A stretch of DNA of 64,000 nt from Henricia sp. BOLD:AAB3569 (Eukaryota > Echinodermata > Asteroidea > Spinulosida > Echinasteridae), in NCBI GenBank assembly GCA_037783545.1, contig JBBELK010001194.1, positions 1 to 64,000 on the forward strand, given 5' to 3'. Made by a program: the position numbers and the translations under genes. Positions 1 through 10,767 of this stretch are shown piece after piece. The notes under the pieces are model-generated. The model made no database searches and was not told the DNA's origin. It saw only the letters and a list, made by a program, of their open reading frames with translations. Position 1 is the stretch's first letter, and the number at the start of each line of letters is the position of its first letter.

Positions 1-1659
1 AAAGTGTGTCCCAAATGCCGGCAAATTTGAAAATCAGGGAATTTTCCAACCAACTTCAAATTTTGCATGCTCCAAACTGTATATATTCCGCACTTGTCAT
101 GCAAAATTGACAGATTTTCGCTGGGAAATGACGGAGAAATTTCAGAGTTTAGGGAAAACGGAGCTCGGCTGCGTGGTTATTCCCCTAACCGTGGCTGTTG
201 GGACACCCTGCGCCGCGCTGGTGTACATTTGTACGGCCGTTGACTCACCCCAGATTGTGACGGGAATTAGGTCAAAGTGTGTCCCAAATGCCGGCAAATT
301 TGGAAATCAAGGAATTTTCCAACCAACTTCAAATTTTGCATGCTCCAAACTGTATATATTCCGCACTTGTCATGCAAAATTGACAGACTTTCGCTGGGAA
401 ATGACGGAGAAATTTCAGAGTTTAGGGAAAACGGAGCTCGGCTGCGTGGTTATTCCCCTTACCGTGGCTGTTGGGACACCCTGCGCCGCGCTGGTGTACA
501 TTTGTACGGCCGTTGACTCACTCCATATTGAGACGGGAATTAGGTCAACGTGTGTCCCAAATTCCGGCAAATTTGGAAATCAAGGAATTTTCCAACCAAC
601 TTCAAATTTTGCATGCTCCAAACTGTATATATTCCGCACTTGTCATGCAAAATTGACAGATTTTCGCTGGGAAATGACGGAGAAATTTTAGAGTTTAGGG
701 AAAACGGAGCTCGGCTGCGTGGTTATTCCACTAACCGTGGCTGTTGGGACACCCTGCGCATGCGCCGCGCTGGTGTACATTTGTACGGCCGTTGACTCGC
801 CCCAGATTGTGACGGGAATTAGGTCAAAGTGTGTCCCAAATGCCGGCAAATTTGGAAATCAAGGAATTTTCCAACCAACTTCAAATTTGGCATGCTCCAA
901 ACTGTATATATTCCGCACTTGTCATGCAAAATTGACAGATTTTCGCTAGGAAATGACGGAGAAATTTTAGAGTTTAGGGAAAACGGAGCTCGGCTGCGTG
1001 GTTATTCCCCTAACCGTGGCTGTTGGGACACCCTGCGCATGCGCCGCGCTGGTGTACATTTGTACGGCCGTTGACTCACCCCAGATTGTGACGGGAATTA
1101 GGTCAAAGTGTGTCCCAAATGCCGGCAAATTTGGAAATCAAGGAATTTTCCAACCAACTTCAAATTTTGCATGCTCCAAACTGTATATATTCCGCACTTG
1201 TCATGCAAAATTGACAGATTTTCGCTAGGAAATGACGGAGAAATTTCAGAGTTTAGGGAAAACGGAGCTCGGCTGCGTGGTTATTCCCCTAACCGTGGCT
1301 GTTGGGACACCCTGCGCATGCGCGGCGCTGGTGTACATTTGTACGGCCGTTGACTCACCCCAGATTGTGACGGGAATGAGGTCAAAGTGTGTCCCAAATG
1401 CCGGCAAATTTGGAAATCAAGGAATTTTCCAACCAACTTCAAATTTTGCATGCTCCAAACTGTATATATTCCGCACTTGTCATGCAAAATTGATAGATTT
1501 TCGCTGGGAAATGACGGAGAAATTTCAGAGTTTAGGGAAAACGGAGCTCGGCTGCGTGGTTATTCCCCTAACCGTGGCTGTTGGGGCACCCTGCGCCGCG
1601 CTGGTGTACATTTGTACGGCCGTTGACTCATCCCAGATTGTGACGGGAATTAGGTCAAA
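1..1659 (+). repeat. Block 1: left part of an 11-monomer unit
   Basis: Monomers at 4 (S, with gaaaatcaggg), 277 (S, pre-H), 550 (L, H), 829 (L, TAG, tttggcatgc), 1108 (L, TAG, GGC) and 1387 (S, I, G). The 550 and 829 copies also carry ttttagag, a second stop in the open frame. This block is repeated at 3022 with an offset of 3,021 bp. The first three bases belong to a monomer cut by the window edge. Confidence 0.9.
1313..1324. promoter_or_regulatory. Full match to the NRF-1-type consensus in GGC-variant monomers
   Basis: TGCGCATGCGCG fits the known NRF-1 consensus YGCGCAYGCGCR at all twelve positions. The same GGC variant occurs in the L monomers starting at 1108, 4128, 14962, 20824, 27475, 29404, 34366, 38782, 40444, 47887 and 49543. 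Other intact L monomers match at eleven of twelve positions, with C in the last place. NRF-1 relatives exist across animals. If the host lacks the family the match is meaningless. Confidence 0.3.
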
Positions 1660-1682
1660 GTGTGTCCCAAATGCCGGCAAAT

Positions 1683-1705
1683 TTGGAAATCAAGGAATTT
1701 TCCAA
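1683..1705. repeat. 7-bp inverted repeat with 9-nt loop (reference copy)
   Basis: TTGGAAA at 1683-1689 pairs with TTTCCAA at 1699-1705. It lies just upstream of the 11-bp inverted repeat, so the AT-rich part of the monomer can form two consecutive hairpins. The left part of it falls inside the segment that was duplicated in the 51-bp duplication monomers. Functional meaning is unknown. Confidence 0.7.
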
Positions 1706-1714
1706 CCAACTTCA

Positions 1715-1764
1715 AATTTTGCATGCTCCAAACTGTATATATTCCGCACTTGTCATGCAAAATT
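1715..1764. repeat. 11-bp perfect inverted repeat in each monomer (reference copy)
   Basis: AATTTTGCATG at 1715-1725 is the exact reverse complement of CATGCAAAATT at 1754-1764, with a 28-nt spacer that contains TATATATT. The arrangement recurs in nearly every monomer. It is broken in a minority: tttggcatg at 829, 3849, 34087, 38503 and 40165; cgcatg at 43210, 50926, 52593 and 61716; gaatg at 17176 and 17734; and single changes at 5231, 5504, 19123, 47614 and 51756. It could form a hairpin in single-stranded DNA or RNA, or be a dyad protein site. Confidence 0.85.
1736..1743 (+). promoter_or_regulatory. TATA-like stretch TATATATT (reference copy)
   Basis: An AT run of TATA-box composition sits in the loop of the 11-bp inverted repeat in almost every monomer. 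It could seed transcription of the satellite by RNA polymerase II, but no initiator or downstream gene is visible. In the copies at 34645, 39061 and 40723 it is changed to TATATTTT. Low confidence as a functional promoter. Confidence 0.25.
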
Positions 1765-1888
1765 GACAGATTTTCGCTGGGAAATGACGGAGAAATTTCA
1801 GAGTTTAGGGAAAACGGAGCTCGGCTGCGTGGTTATTCCCCTAACCGTGGCTGTTGGGACACCCTGCGCCGCGCTGGTGTACATTTGT

Positions 1889-1903
1889 ACGGCCGTTGAC
1901 TCA
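1889..1903. promoter_or_regulatory. ACGGCCGT palindrome followed by AP-1/GCN4-like TGACTCA (reference copy)
   Basis: An 8-bp palindrome (1889-1896, containing EagI CGGCCG) abuts TGACTCA (1897-1903), the exact bZIP core of AP-1 and GCN4 family factors. TTGACT also resembles a plant WRKY W-box core. The TGACTCA form is the majority. Most A-type and H-type monomers have TGACTCG, which breaks the dyad. The match is exact but short, so binding is an inference. Confidence 0.35.
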
Positions 1904-3475
1904 CCCCAGATTGTGACGGGAATTAGGTCAAAGTGTGTCCCAAATGCCGGCAAATTTGGAAATCAAGGAATTTTCCAACCAACTTCAAATTTTGCATGCT
2001 CCAAACTGTATATATTCCGCACTTGTCATGCAAAATTGACAGATTTTCGCTGGGAAATGACGGAGAAATTTCAGAGTTTAGGGAAAACGGAGCTCGGCTG
2101 CGTGGTTATTCCCCTAACCGTGGCTGTTGGGACACCCTGCGCCGCGCTGGTGTACATTTCTACGGCCGTTGACTCACCCCAGATTGTGACGGGAATTAGG
2201 TCAAAGTGTGTCCCAAATGCCGGCAAATTTGGAAATCAAGGAATTTTCCAACCAACTTCAAATTTTGCATGCTCCAAACTGTATATATTCCGCACTTGTC
2301 ATGCAAAATTGACAGATTTTCGCTGGGAAATGACGGAGAAATTTCAGAGTTTAGGGAAAACGGAGCTCGGCTGCGTGGTTATTCCCCTAACCGTGGCTGT
2401 TGGGACACCCTGCGCCGCGCTGGTGTACATTTGTACGGCCGTTGACTCACCCCAGATTGTGACGGGAATTAGGTCAAAGTGTGTCCCAAATGCCGGCAAA
2501 TTTGGAAATCAAGGAATTTTCCAACCAACTTCAAATTTTGCATGCTCCAAACTGTATATATTCCGCACTTGTCATGCAAAATTGACAGATTTTCGCTGGG
2601 AAATGACGGAGAAATTTCAGAGTTTAGGGAAAACGGAGCTCGGCTGCGTGGTTATTCCCCTAACCGTGGCTGTTGGGACACCCTGCGCCGCGCTGGTGTA
2701 CATTTGTACGGCCGTTGACTCACCCCAGATTGTGACGGGAATTAGGTCAAAGTGTGTCCCAAATGCCGGCAAATTTGGAAATCAAGGAATTTTCCAACCA
2801 ACTTCAAATTTTGCATGCTCCAAACTGTATATATTCCGCACTTGTCATGCAAAATTGACAGATTTTCGCTGGGAAATGACGGATAAATTTCAGAGTTTAG
2901 GGAAAACGGAGCTCGGCTGCGTGGTTATTCCTCTAACCGTGGCTGTTGGGACACCCTGCGCCGCGCTGGTGTACATTTGTACGGCCGTTGACTCACCCCA
3001 GATTGTGACGGGAATTAGGTCAAAGTGTGTCCCAAATGCCGGCAAATTTGAAAATCAGGGAATTTTCCAACCAACTTCAAATTTTGCATGCTCCAAACTG
3101 TATATATTCCGCACTTGTCATGCAAAATTGACAGATTTTCGCTGGGAAATGACGGAGAAATTTCAGAGTTTAGGGAAAACGGAGCTCGGCTGCGTGGTTA
3201 TTCCCCTAACCGTGGCTGTTGGGACACCCTGCGCCGCGCTGGTGTACATTTGTACGGCCGTTGACTCACCCCAGATTGTGACGGGAATTAGGTCAAAGTG
3301 TGTCCCAAATGCCGGCAAATTTGGAAATCAAGGAATTTTCCAACCAACTTCAAATTTTGCATGCTCCAAACTGTATATATTCCGCACTTGTCATGCAAAA
3401 TTGACAGACTTTCGCTGGGAAATGACGGAGAAATTTCAGAGTTTAGGGAAAACGGAGCTCGGCTGCGTGGTTATT

Positions 3476-3478
3476 CCC
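3476..3478 (+). other. One-base deletion in a C run
   Basis: The partner monomer at 277 has attcccctt; this copy has attccctt, shortening the unit to 272 bp and shifting the open frame. It lies in a homopolymer and could be a consensus error. Confidence 0.8.
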
Positions 3479-4650
3479 TTACCGTGGCTGTTGGGACACC
3501 CTGCGCCGCGCTGGTGTACATTTGTACGGCCGTTGACTCACTCCATATTGAGACGGGAATTAGGTCAACGTGTGTCCCAAATTCCGGCAAATTTGGAAAT
3601 CAAGGAATTTTCCAACCAACTTCAAATTTTGCATGCTCCAAACTGTATATATTCCGCACTTGTCATGCAAAATTGACAGATTTTCGCTGGGAAATGACGG
3701 AGAAATTTCAGAGTTTAGGGAAAACGGAGCTCGGCTGCGTGGTTATTCCACTAACCGTGGCTGTTGGGACACCCTGCGCATGCGCCGCGCTGGTGTACAT
3801 TTGTACGGCCGTTGACTCGCCCCAGATTGTGACGGGAATTAGGTCAAAGTGTGTCCCAAATGCCGGCAAATTTGGAAATCAAGGAATTTTCCAACCAACT
3901 TCAAATTTGGCATGCTCCAAACTGTATATATTCCGCACTTGTCATGCAAAATTGACAGATTTTCGCTAGGAAATGACGGAGAAATTTTAGAGTTTAGGGA
4001 AAACGGAGCTCGGCTGCGTGGTTATTCCCCTAACCGTGGCTGTTGGGACACCCTGCGCATGCGCCGCGCTGGTGTACATTTGTACGGCCGTTGACTCACC
4101 CCAGATTGTGACGGGAATTAGGTCAAAGTGTGTCCCAAATGCCGGCAAATTTGGAAATCAAGGAATTTTCCAACCAACTTCAAATTTTGCATGCTCCAAA
4201 CTGTATATATTCCGCACTTGTCATGCAAAATTGACAGATTTTCGCTAGGAAATGACGGAGAAATTTCAGAGTTTAGGGAAAACGGAGCTCGGCTGCGTGG
4301 TTATTCCCCTAACCGTGGCTGTTGGGACACCCTGCGCATGCGCGGCGCTGGTGTACATTTGTACGGCCGTTGACTCACCCCAGATTGTGACGGGAATGAG
4401 GTCAAAGTGTGTCCCAAATGCCGGCAAATTTGGAAATCAAGGAATTTTCCAACCAACTTCAAATTTTGCATGCTCCAAACTGTATATATTCCGCACTTGT
4501 CATGCAAAATTGATAGATTTTCGCTGGGAAATGACGGAGAAATTTCAGAGTTTAGGGAAAACGGAGCTCGGCTGCGTGGTTATTCCCCTAACCGTGGCTG
4601 TTGGGGCACCCTGCGCCGCGCTGGTGTACATTTGTACGGCCGTTGACTCA

Positions 4651-4653
4651 TCC
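4651..4653 (+). other. One-base deletion in a C run
   Basis: tgactcatccag where related G-type monomers have tgactcatcccag. The unit is 272 bp and the open frame shifts. Confidence 0.8.
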
Positions 4654-4678
4654 AGATTGTGACGGGAATTAGGTCAAA

Positions 4679-6334
4679 GTGTGTCCCAAATGCCGGCAAA
4701 TTTGGAAATCAAGGAATTTTCCAACCAACTTCAAATTTTGCATGCTCCAAACTGTATATATTCCGCACTTGTCATGCAAAATTGACAGATTTTCGCTAGG
4801 AAATGACGGAGAAATTTCAGAGTTTAGGGAAAACGGAGCTCGGCTGCGTGGTTATTCCCCTAACCGTGGCTGTTGGGACACCCTGCGCATGCGCCGCGCT
4901 GGTGTACATTTGTACGGCCGTTGACTCACCCCAGATTGTGACGGGAGTTAGGTCAAAGTGTGTCCCAAATGCCGGCAAATTTGGAAATCAAGGAATTTTC
5001 CAACCAACTTCAAATTTTGCATGCTCCAAACTGTATATATTCCGCACTTGTCATGCAAAATTGACAGATTTTCGCTGGGAAATGACGGAGAAATTTCAGA
5101 GTTTAGGGAAAACGGAGCTCGGCTGCGTGGTTATTCCCCTAACCGTGGCTGTTGGGACACCCTGCGCCGCGCTGGTGTACATTTGTACGGCCGTTGACTC
5201 ACCCCAGATTGAGACGGGAATTAGGTCAAAGTGTGTCCCAAATGCCGGCAAATTTGGAAATCAAGGAATTTTCCAACCAACTTCAAATTTTGCAAGCTCT
5301 AAACTGTATATATTCCGCACTTGTCATGCAAAATTGACAGATTTTCGCTGGGAAATGACGGAGAAATTTCAGGGTTTATGGAAAACGGAGCTCGGCTGCG
5401 TGGTTATTCCCCTAACCGTGGCTGTTGGGACACCCTGCGCCGCGCTGGTGTACATTTGTACGGCCGTTGACTCACCCCAGATTGTGACGGGAATTAGGTC
5501 AAAGTGTGTCCCAAATGCCGGCAAATTTGGAAATCAAGGAATTTTCCAACCAACTTCAAATTGTGCATGCTCCAAACTGTATATATTCCGCACTTGTCAT
5601 GCAAAATTGACAGATTTTCGCTGGGAAATGACGGAGAAATTTCAGGGTTTATGGAAAACGGAGCTCGGCTGCGTGGTTATTCCCCTAACCGTGGCTGTTG
5701 GGACACCCTGCGCATGCGCCGCGCTTGTGTACATTTGTACGGCCGTTGACTCGCCCCAGATTGTGACGGGAATTAGGTCAAAGTGTGTCCCAAATGCCGG
5801 CAAATTTGGAAATCAAGGAATTTTCCGACCAACTTCAAATTTTGCATGCTCCAAACTGTATATATTCCGCACTTGTCATGCAAAATTGACAGATTTTCGC
5901 TGGGAAATGACGGAGAAATTTCAGAGTTTAGGGAAAACGGAGCTCGGCTGCGTGGTTATTCCCCTCACCGTGGCTGTTGGGACACCCTGCGCATGCGCCG
6001 CGCTGGTGTACATTTGTACGGCCGTTGACTCACCCCAGATTGTGACGGGAATTAGGTCAAAGTGTGTCCCAAATGCCGGCAAATTTGGAAATCAAGGAAT
6101 TTTCCAACCAACTTCAAATTTTGCATGCTCCAAACTGTATATATTCCGCACTTGTCATGCAAAATTGACAGATTTTCGCTGGGAAATGACGGAGAAATTT
6201 CAGAGTTTAGGGAAAACGGAGCTCGGCTGCGTGGTTATTCCCCTAACCGTGGCTGTTGGGACACCCTGCGCCGCGCTGGTGTACATTTGTACGGCCGTTG
6301 ACTCATCCCAGATTGTGACGGGAATTAGGTCAAA
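4679..6334 (+). repeat. Block 4: transition into A-B dimer region
   Basis: Monomers at 4679 (L, TAG), 4958 (S), 5231 (S, gcaagctct which loses the SphI site), 5504 (L, A, with attgtgcatgc), 5783 (L, B) and 6062 (S). The 5231 and 5504 copies share agggtttatgg, a marker that recurs at 35470, 36853 and 42379. Confidence 0.88.
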
Positions 6335-7427
6335 GTGTGTCCCAAATGCCGGCAAATTTGGAAATCAAGGAATTTTCCAACCAACTTCAAATTTTGCATG
6401 CTCCAAACTGTATATATTCCGCACTTGTCATGCAAAATTGACAGATTTTCGCTGGGAAATGACGGAGAAATTTCAGAGTTTATGGAAAACGGAGCTCGGC
6501 TGCGTGGTTATTCCCCTAACCGTGGCTGTTGGGACACCCTGCGCATGCGCCGCGCTTGTGTACATTTGTACGGCCGTTGACTCGCCCCAGATTGTGACGG
6601 GAATTAGGTCAAAGTGTGTCCCAAATGCCGGCAAATTTGGAAATCAAGGAATTTTCCGACCAACTTCAAATTTTGCATGCTCCAAACTGTATATATTCCG
6701 CACTTGTCATGCAAAATTGACAGATTTTCGCTGGGAAATGACGGAGAAATTTCAGAGTTTAGGGAAAACGGAGCTCGGCTGCGTGGTTATTCCCCTAACC
6801 GTGGCTGTTGGGACACCCTGCGCATGCGCCGCGCTGGTGTACATTTGTACGGCCGTTGACTCACCCCAGATTGTGACGGGAATTAGGTCAAAGTGTGTCC
6901 CAAATGCCGAAAAATTTGGAAATCAAGGAATTTTCCAACCAACTTCAAATTTTGCATGCTCCAAACTGTATATATTCCGCACTTGTCATGCAAAATTGAC
7001 AGATTTTCGCTGGGAAATGACGGAGAAATTTCAGAGTTTAGGGAAAACGGAGCTCGGCTGCGTGGTTATTCCCCTAACCGTGGCCGTTGGGGCACCCTGC
7101 GCCGCGCTGGTCTACATTTGTACGGCCGTTGACTCATCCCAGATTGTGACGGGAATTAGGTCAAAGTGTGTCCCAAATGCCGGCAAATTTGGAAATCAAG
7201 GAATTTTCCAACCAACTTCAAATTTTGCATGCTCCAAACTGTATATATTCCGCACTTGTCATGCAAAATTGACAGATTTTCGCTGGGAAATGACGGAGAA
7301 ATTTCAGAGTTTATGGAAAACGGAGCTCGGCTGCGTGGTTATTCCCCTAACCGTGGCTGTTGGGACACCCTGCGCATGCGCCGCGCTTGTGTACATTTGT
7401 ACGGCCGTTGACTCGCCCAGATTGTGA
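4803..7427 (+). other. Open frame of 874 codons through repeats, probably non-coding
   Basis: Starts at an ATG just after the TAG of the 4679 copy. It ends in a stop reached because of the one-base deletion at 7416. Similar frames of 814 and 833 codons occur at 1232-3676 and 16463-18964. Confidence 0.08.
7416..7418 (+). other. One-base deletion in a C run
   Basis: actcgcccag where the partner at 12430 has actcgccccag. The unit is 278 bp. Confidence 0.8.
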
Positions 7428-7980
7428 CGGGAATTAGGTAAAAGTGTGTCCCAAATGCCGGCAAATTTGGAAATCAAGGAATTTTCCGACCAACTTCAAA
7501 TTTTGCATGCTCCAAACTGTATATATTCCGCACTTGTCATGCAAAATTGACAGATTTTCGCTGGGAAATGACGGAGAAATTTCAGAGTTTAGGGAAAACG
7601 GAGCTCGGCTGCGTGGTTATTCCCCTAACCGTGGCTGTTGGGACACCCTGCGCATGCGCCGCGCTGGTGTACATTTGTACGGCCGTTGACTCACCCCAGA
7701 TTGTGACGGGAATTAGGTCAAAGTGTGTCCCAAATGCCGGCAAATTTGGAAATCAAGGAATTTTCCAACCAACTTCAAATTTTGCATGCTCCAAACTGTA
7801 TATATTCCGCACTTGTCATGCAAAATTGACAGATTTTCGCTGGGAAATGACGGAGAAATTTCAGAGTTTAGGGAAAACGGAGCTCGGCTGCGTGGTTATT
7901 CCCCTAACCGTGGCTGTTGGGGCACCCTGCGCCGCGCTGGTGTACATTTGTACGGCCGTTGACTCATCCCAGATTGTGAC

Positions 7981-7984
7981 GGGG
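7981..7984 (+). other. One-base insertion in a G run, shared with 13246-13249
   Basis: gacggggaatt instead of gacgggaatt. The same insertion occurs 5,265 bp downstream in the duplicated segment, so it predates the duplication. Confidence 0.88.
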
Positions 7985-8471
7985 AATTAGGTCAAAGTGT
8001 GTCCCAAATGTCGGCAAATTTGGAAATCAAGGAATTTTCCAACCAACTTCAAATTTTGCATGCTCCAAACTGTATATATTCCGCACTTGTCATGCAAAAT
8101 TGACAGATTTTCGCTAGGAAATGACGGAGAAATTTCAGAGTTTAGGGAAAACGGAGCTCGGCTGCGTGGTTATTCCCCTAACCGTGGCTGTTGGGACACC
8201 CTGCGCATGCCCCGCGCTGGTGTACATTTGTACGGCCGTTGACTCACCCCAGATTGTGACGGGAATTAGGTCAAAGTGTGTCCCAAATGCCGGCAAATTT
8301 GGAAATCAAGGAATTTTCCAACCAACTTCAAATTTTGCATGCTCCAAACTGTATATATTCCGCACTTGTCATGCAAAATTGACAGATTTTCGCTGGGAAA
8401 TGACGGAGAAATTTCAGAGTTTAGGGAAAACGGAGCTCGGCTGCGTGGTTATTCCCCTAACCGTGGCTGTT

Positions 8472-8473
8472 GG
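8472..8473 (+). other. One-base deletion in a G run, shared with 13737-13738
   Basis: gttggacacc instead of gttgggacacc, again shared at 5,265 bp. It restores the frame that the G insertion at 7981 shifted, but with TAG stops in between. Confidence 0.88.
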
Positions 8474-8547
8474 ACACCCTGCGCCGCGCTGGTGTACATT
8501 TGTACGGCCGTTGACTCACCCCAGATTGTGACGGGAATTAGGTCAAA

Positions 8548-10767
8548 GTGTGTCCCAAATGCCGGCAAATTTGGAAATCAGGGAATTTTCCAACCAACTT
8601 CAAATTTTGCATGCTCCAAACTGTATATATTCCGCACTTGTCATGCAAAATTGACAGATTTTCGCTGGGAAATGACGGGGAAATTTCAGAGTTTAGAGAA
8701 AACGGAGCTCGGCTGCGTGGTTATTCCCCTAACCGTGGCTGTTGGGACACCCTACGCCGCGCTGGTGTACATTTGTACGGCCGTTGACTCACCCCAGATT
8801 GTGACGGGAATTAGGTCAAAGTGTGTCCCAAATGCCGGCAAATTTGGAAATCAAGGAATTTTCCAACCAACTTCAAATTTTGCATGCTCCAAACTGTATA
8901 TATTCCGCACTTGTCATGCAAAATTGACAGATTTTCGCTGGGAAATGACGGAGAAATTTCAGAGTTTATGGAAAACGGAGCTCGGCTGCGTGGTTATTCC
9001 CCTAACCGTGGCTGTTGGGACACCCTGCGCATGCGCCGCGCTTGTGTACATTTGTACGGCCGTTGACTCGCCCCAGATTGTGACGGGAATTAGGTCAAAG
9101 TGTGTCCCAAATGCCGGCAAATTTGGAAATCAAGGAATTTTCCGACCAACTTCAAATTTTGCATGCTCCAAACTGTATATATTCCGCACTTGTCATGCAA
9201 AATTGACAGATTTTCGCTGGGAAATGACGGAGAAATTTCAGAGTTTAGGGAAAACGGAGCTCGGCTGCGTGGTTATTCCCCTAACCGTGGCTGTTGGGAC
9301 ACCCTGCGCATGCGCCGCGCTGGTGTACATTTGTACGGCCGTTGACTCACCCCAGATTGTGACGGGAATTAGGTCAAAGTGTGTCCCAAATGCCGGCAAA
9401 TTTGGAAATCAAGGAATTTTCCAACCAACTTCAAATTTTGCATGCTCCAAACTGTATATATTCCGCACTTGTCATGCAAAATTGACAGATTTTCGCTGGG
9501 AAATGACGGAGAAATTTCAGAGTTTATGGAAAACGGAGCTCGGCTGCGTGGTTATTCCCCTAACCGTGGCTGTTGGGACACCCTGCGCATGCGCCGCGCT
9601 TGTGTACATTTGTACGGCCGTTGACTCGCCCCAGATTGTGACGGGAATTAGGTCAAAGTGTGTCCCAAATGCCGGCAAATTTGGAAATCAAGGAATTTTC
9701 CGACCAACTTCAAATTTTGCATGCTCCAAACTGTATATATTCCGCACTTGTCATGCAAAATTGACAGATTTTCGCTGGGAAATGACGGAGAAATTTCAGA
9801 GTTTAGGGAAAACGGAGCTCGGCTGCGTGGTTATTCCCCTAACCGTGGCTGTTGGGACACCCTGCGCATGCGCCGCGCTGGTGTACATTTGTACGGCCGT
9901 TGACTCACCCCAGATTGTGACGGGAATTAGGTCAAAGTGTGTCCCAAATGCCGAAAAATTTGGAAATCAAGGAATTTTCCAACAAACTTCAAATTTTGCA
10001 TGCTCCAAACTGTATATATTCCGCACTTGTCATGCAAAATTGACAGATTTTCGCTGGGAAATGACGGAGAAATTTCAGAGTTTAGGGAAAACGGAGCTCG
10101 GCTGCGTGGTTATTCCCCTAACCGTGGCTGTTGGGGCACCCTGCGCCGCGCTGGTCTACATTTGTACGGCCGTTGACTCATCCCAGATTGTGACGGGAAT
10201 TAGGTCAAAGTGTGTCCCAAATGCCGGCAAATTTGGAAATCAAGGAATTTTCCAACCAACTTCAAATTTTGCATGCTCCAAACTGTATATATTCCGCACT
10301 TGTCATGCAAAATTGACAGATTTTCGCTGGGAAATGACGGAGAAATTTCAGAGTTTATGGAAAACGGAGCTCGGCTGCGTGGTTATTCCCCTAACCGTGG
10401 CTGTTGGGACACCCTGCGCATGCGCCGCGCTTGTGTACATTTGTACGGCCGTTGACTCGCCCCAGATTGTGACGGGAATTAGGTAAAAGTGTGTCCCAAA
10501 TGCCGGCAAATTTGGAAATCAAGGAATTTTCCGACCAACTTCAAATTTTGCATGCTCCAAACTGTATATATTCCGCACTTGTCATGCAAAATTGACAGAT
10601 TTTCGCTGGGAAATGACGGAGAAATTTCAGAGTTTAGGGAAAACGGAGCTCGGCTGCGTGGTTATTCCCCTAACCGTGGCTGTTGGGACACCCTGCGCAT
10701 GCGCCGCGCTGGTGTACATTTGTACGGCCGTTGACTCACCCCAGATTGTGACGGGAATTAGGTCAAA
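8548..10767 (+). repeat. Block 6: 8-mer higher-order unit, 2,220 bp, first copy
   Basis: Monomers at 8548 (S, R, acgggg, tttagagaa, ccctacgcc), 8821 (A), 9100 (B), 9379 (A), 9658 (B), 9937 (S, G, gccgaaaaa), 10210 (A) and 10489 (B, preceded by aggtaaaag). The next unit repeats the order exactly. One visible private change is ccaacaaac in the 9937 copy. Confidence 0.92.

Larger units (their letters stand above)
1660..1932 (+). repeat. Representative short monomer (S form, 273 bp)
   Basis: This copy matches the majority base at essentially every position I compared, so it serves as the reference S monomer. I count 129 G or C in 273 bp (47%). The first 160 bases hold 64 of these (40%) and the last 113 hold 65 (57%). 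It has 14 CpG dinucleotides. Single sites for NaeI (GCCGGC), SphI (GCATGC), SacI (GAGCTC) and EagI (CGGCCG) occur once per unit, so partial digestion should give a 273/279-bp ladder. Phase is arbitrary. Confidence 0.95.
1660..3021 (+). repeat. Block 2: run of five near-consensus short monomers
   Basis: Monomers at 1660, 1933, 2206, 2479 and 2752 are all S and nearly identical. Private changes are acatttctac in the 1933 copy, and acggataaa plus attcctcta in the 2752 copy. Blocks 1 and 2 together form an 11-mer of 3,021 bp. Confidence 0.9.
3022..4678 (+). repeat. Block 3: second copy of block 1
   Basis: Monomers at 3025, 3298, 3570, 3849, 4128 and 4407 reproduce the order and private markers of those at 4 to 1387, including gaaaatcaggg, H, tttggcatgc, GGC and I. 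By eye I see three differences: a one-base deletion in a C run at 3476-3478, cag instead of tag in the 3570 copy, and a one-base deletion at 4652. Similarity continues to about 4795, where the next copy is TAG type and the 1660 copy is not. Confidence 0.9.
6335..8547 (+). repeat. Block 5: eight monomers with A-B pairs, re-used 5,265 bp away
   Basis: Monomers at 6335 (L, A), 6614 (L, B), 6893 (S, G, gccgaaaaa), 7166 (L, A, one-base deletion), 7444 (L, B, preceded by aggtaaaag), 7723 (S, G, one-base insertion at 7981), 7997 (L, TAG, V, P) and 8276 (S, one-base deletion at 8472). The same order and indels reappear from 11599 to about 14085, at an offset of 5,264-5,265 bp. Confidence 0.9.

Noticed and set aside
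1776..1800. CENP-B box-like stretch (ttcgctgggaa ... cggag)
   Set aside because: It has TTCG and a downstream CGG, but the spacing is wrong, the required A is a G, and CGGG is CGGA. Alignment needs several inserted bases, so it is not a valid box.
1683..1800. Internal ancestral sub-repeat (tttggaaatcaagg versus ctgggaaatgacgg)
   Set aside because: The similarity covers about 20 bases with several mismatches and gaps and is not supported elsewhere in the unit.
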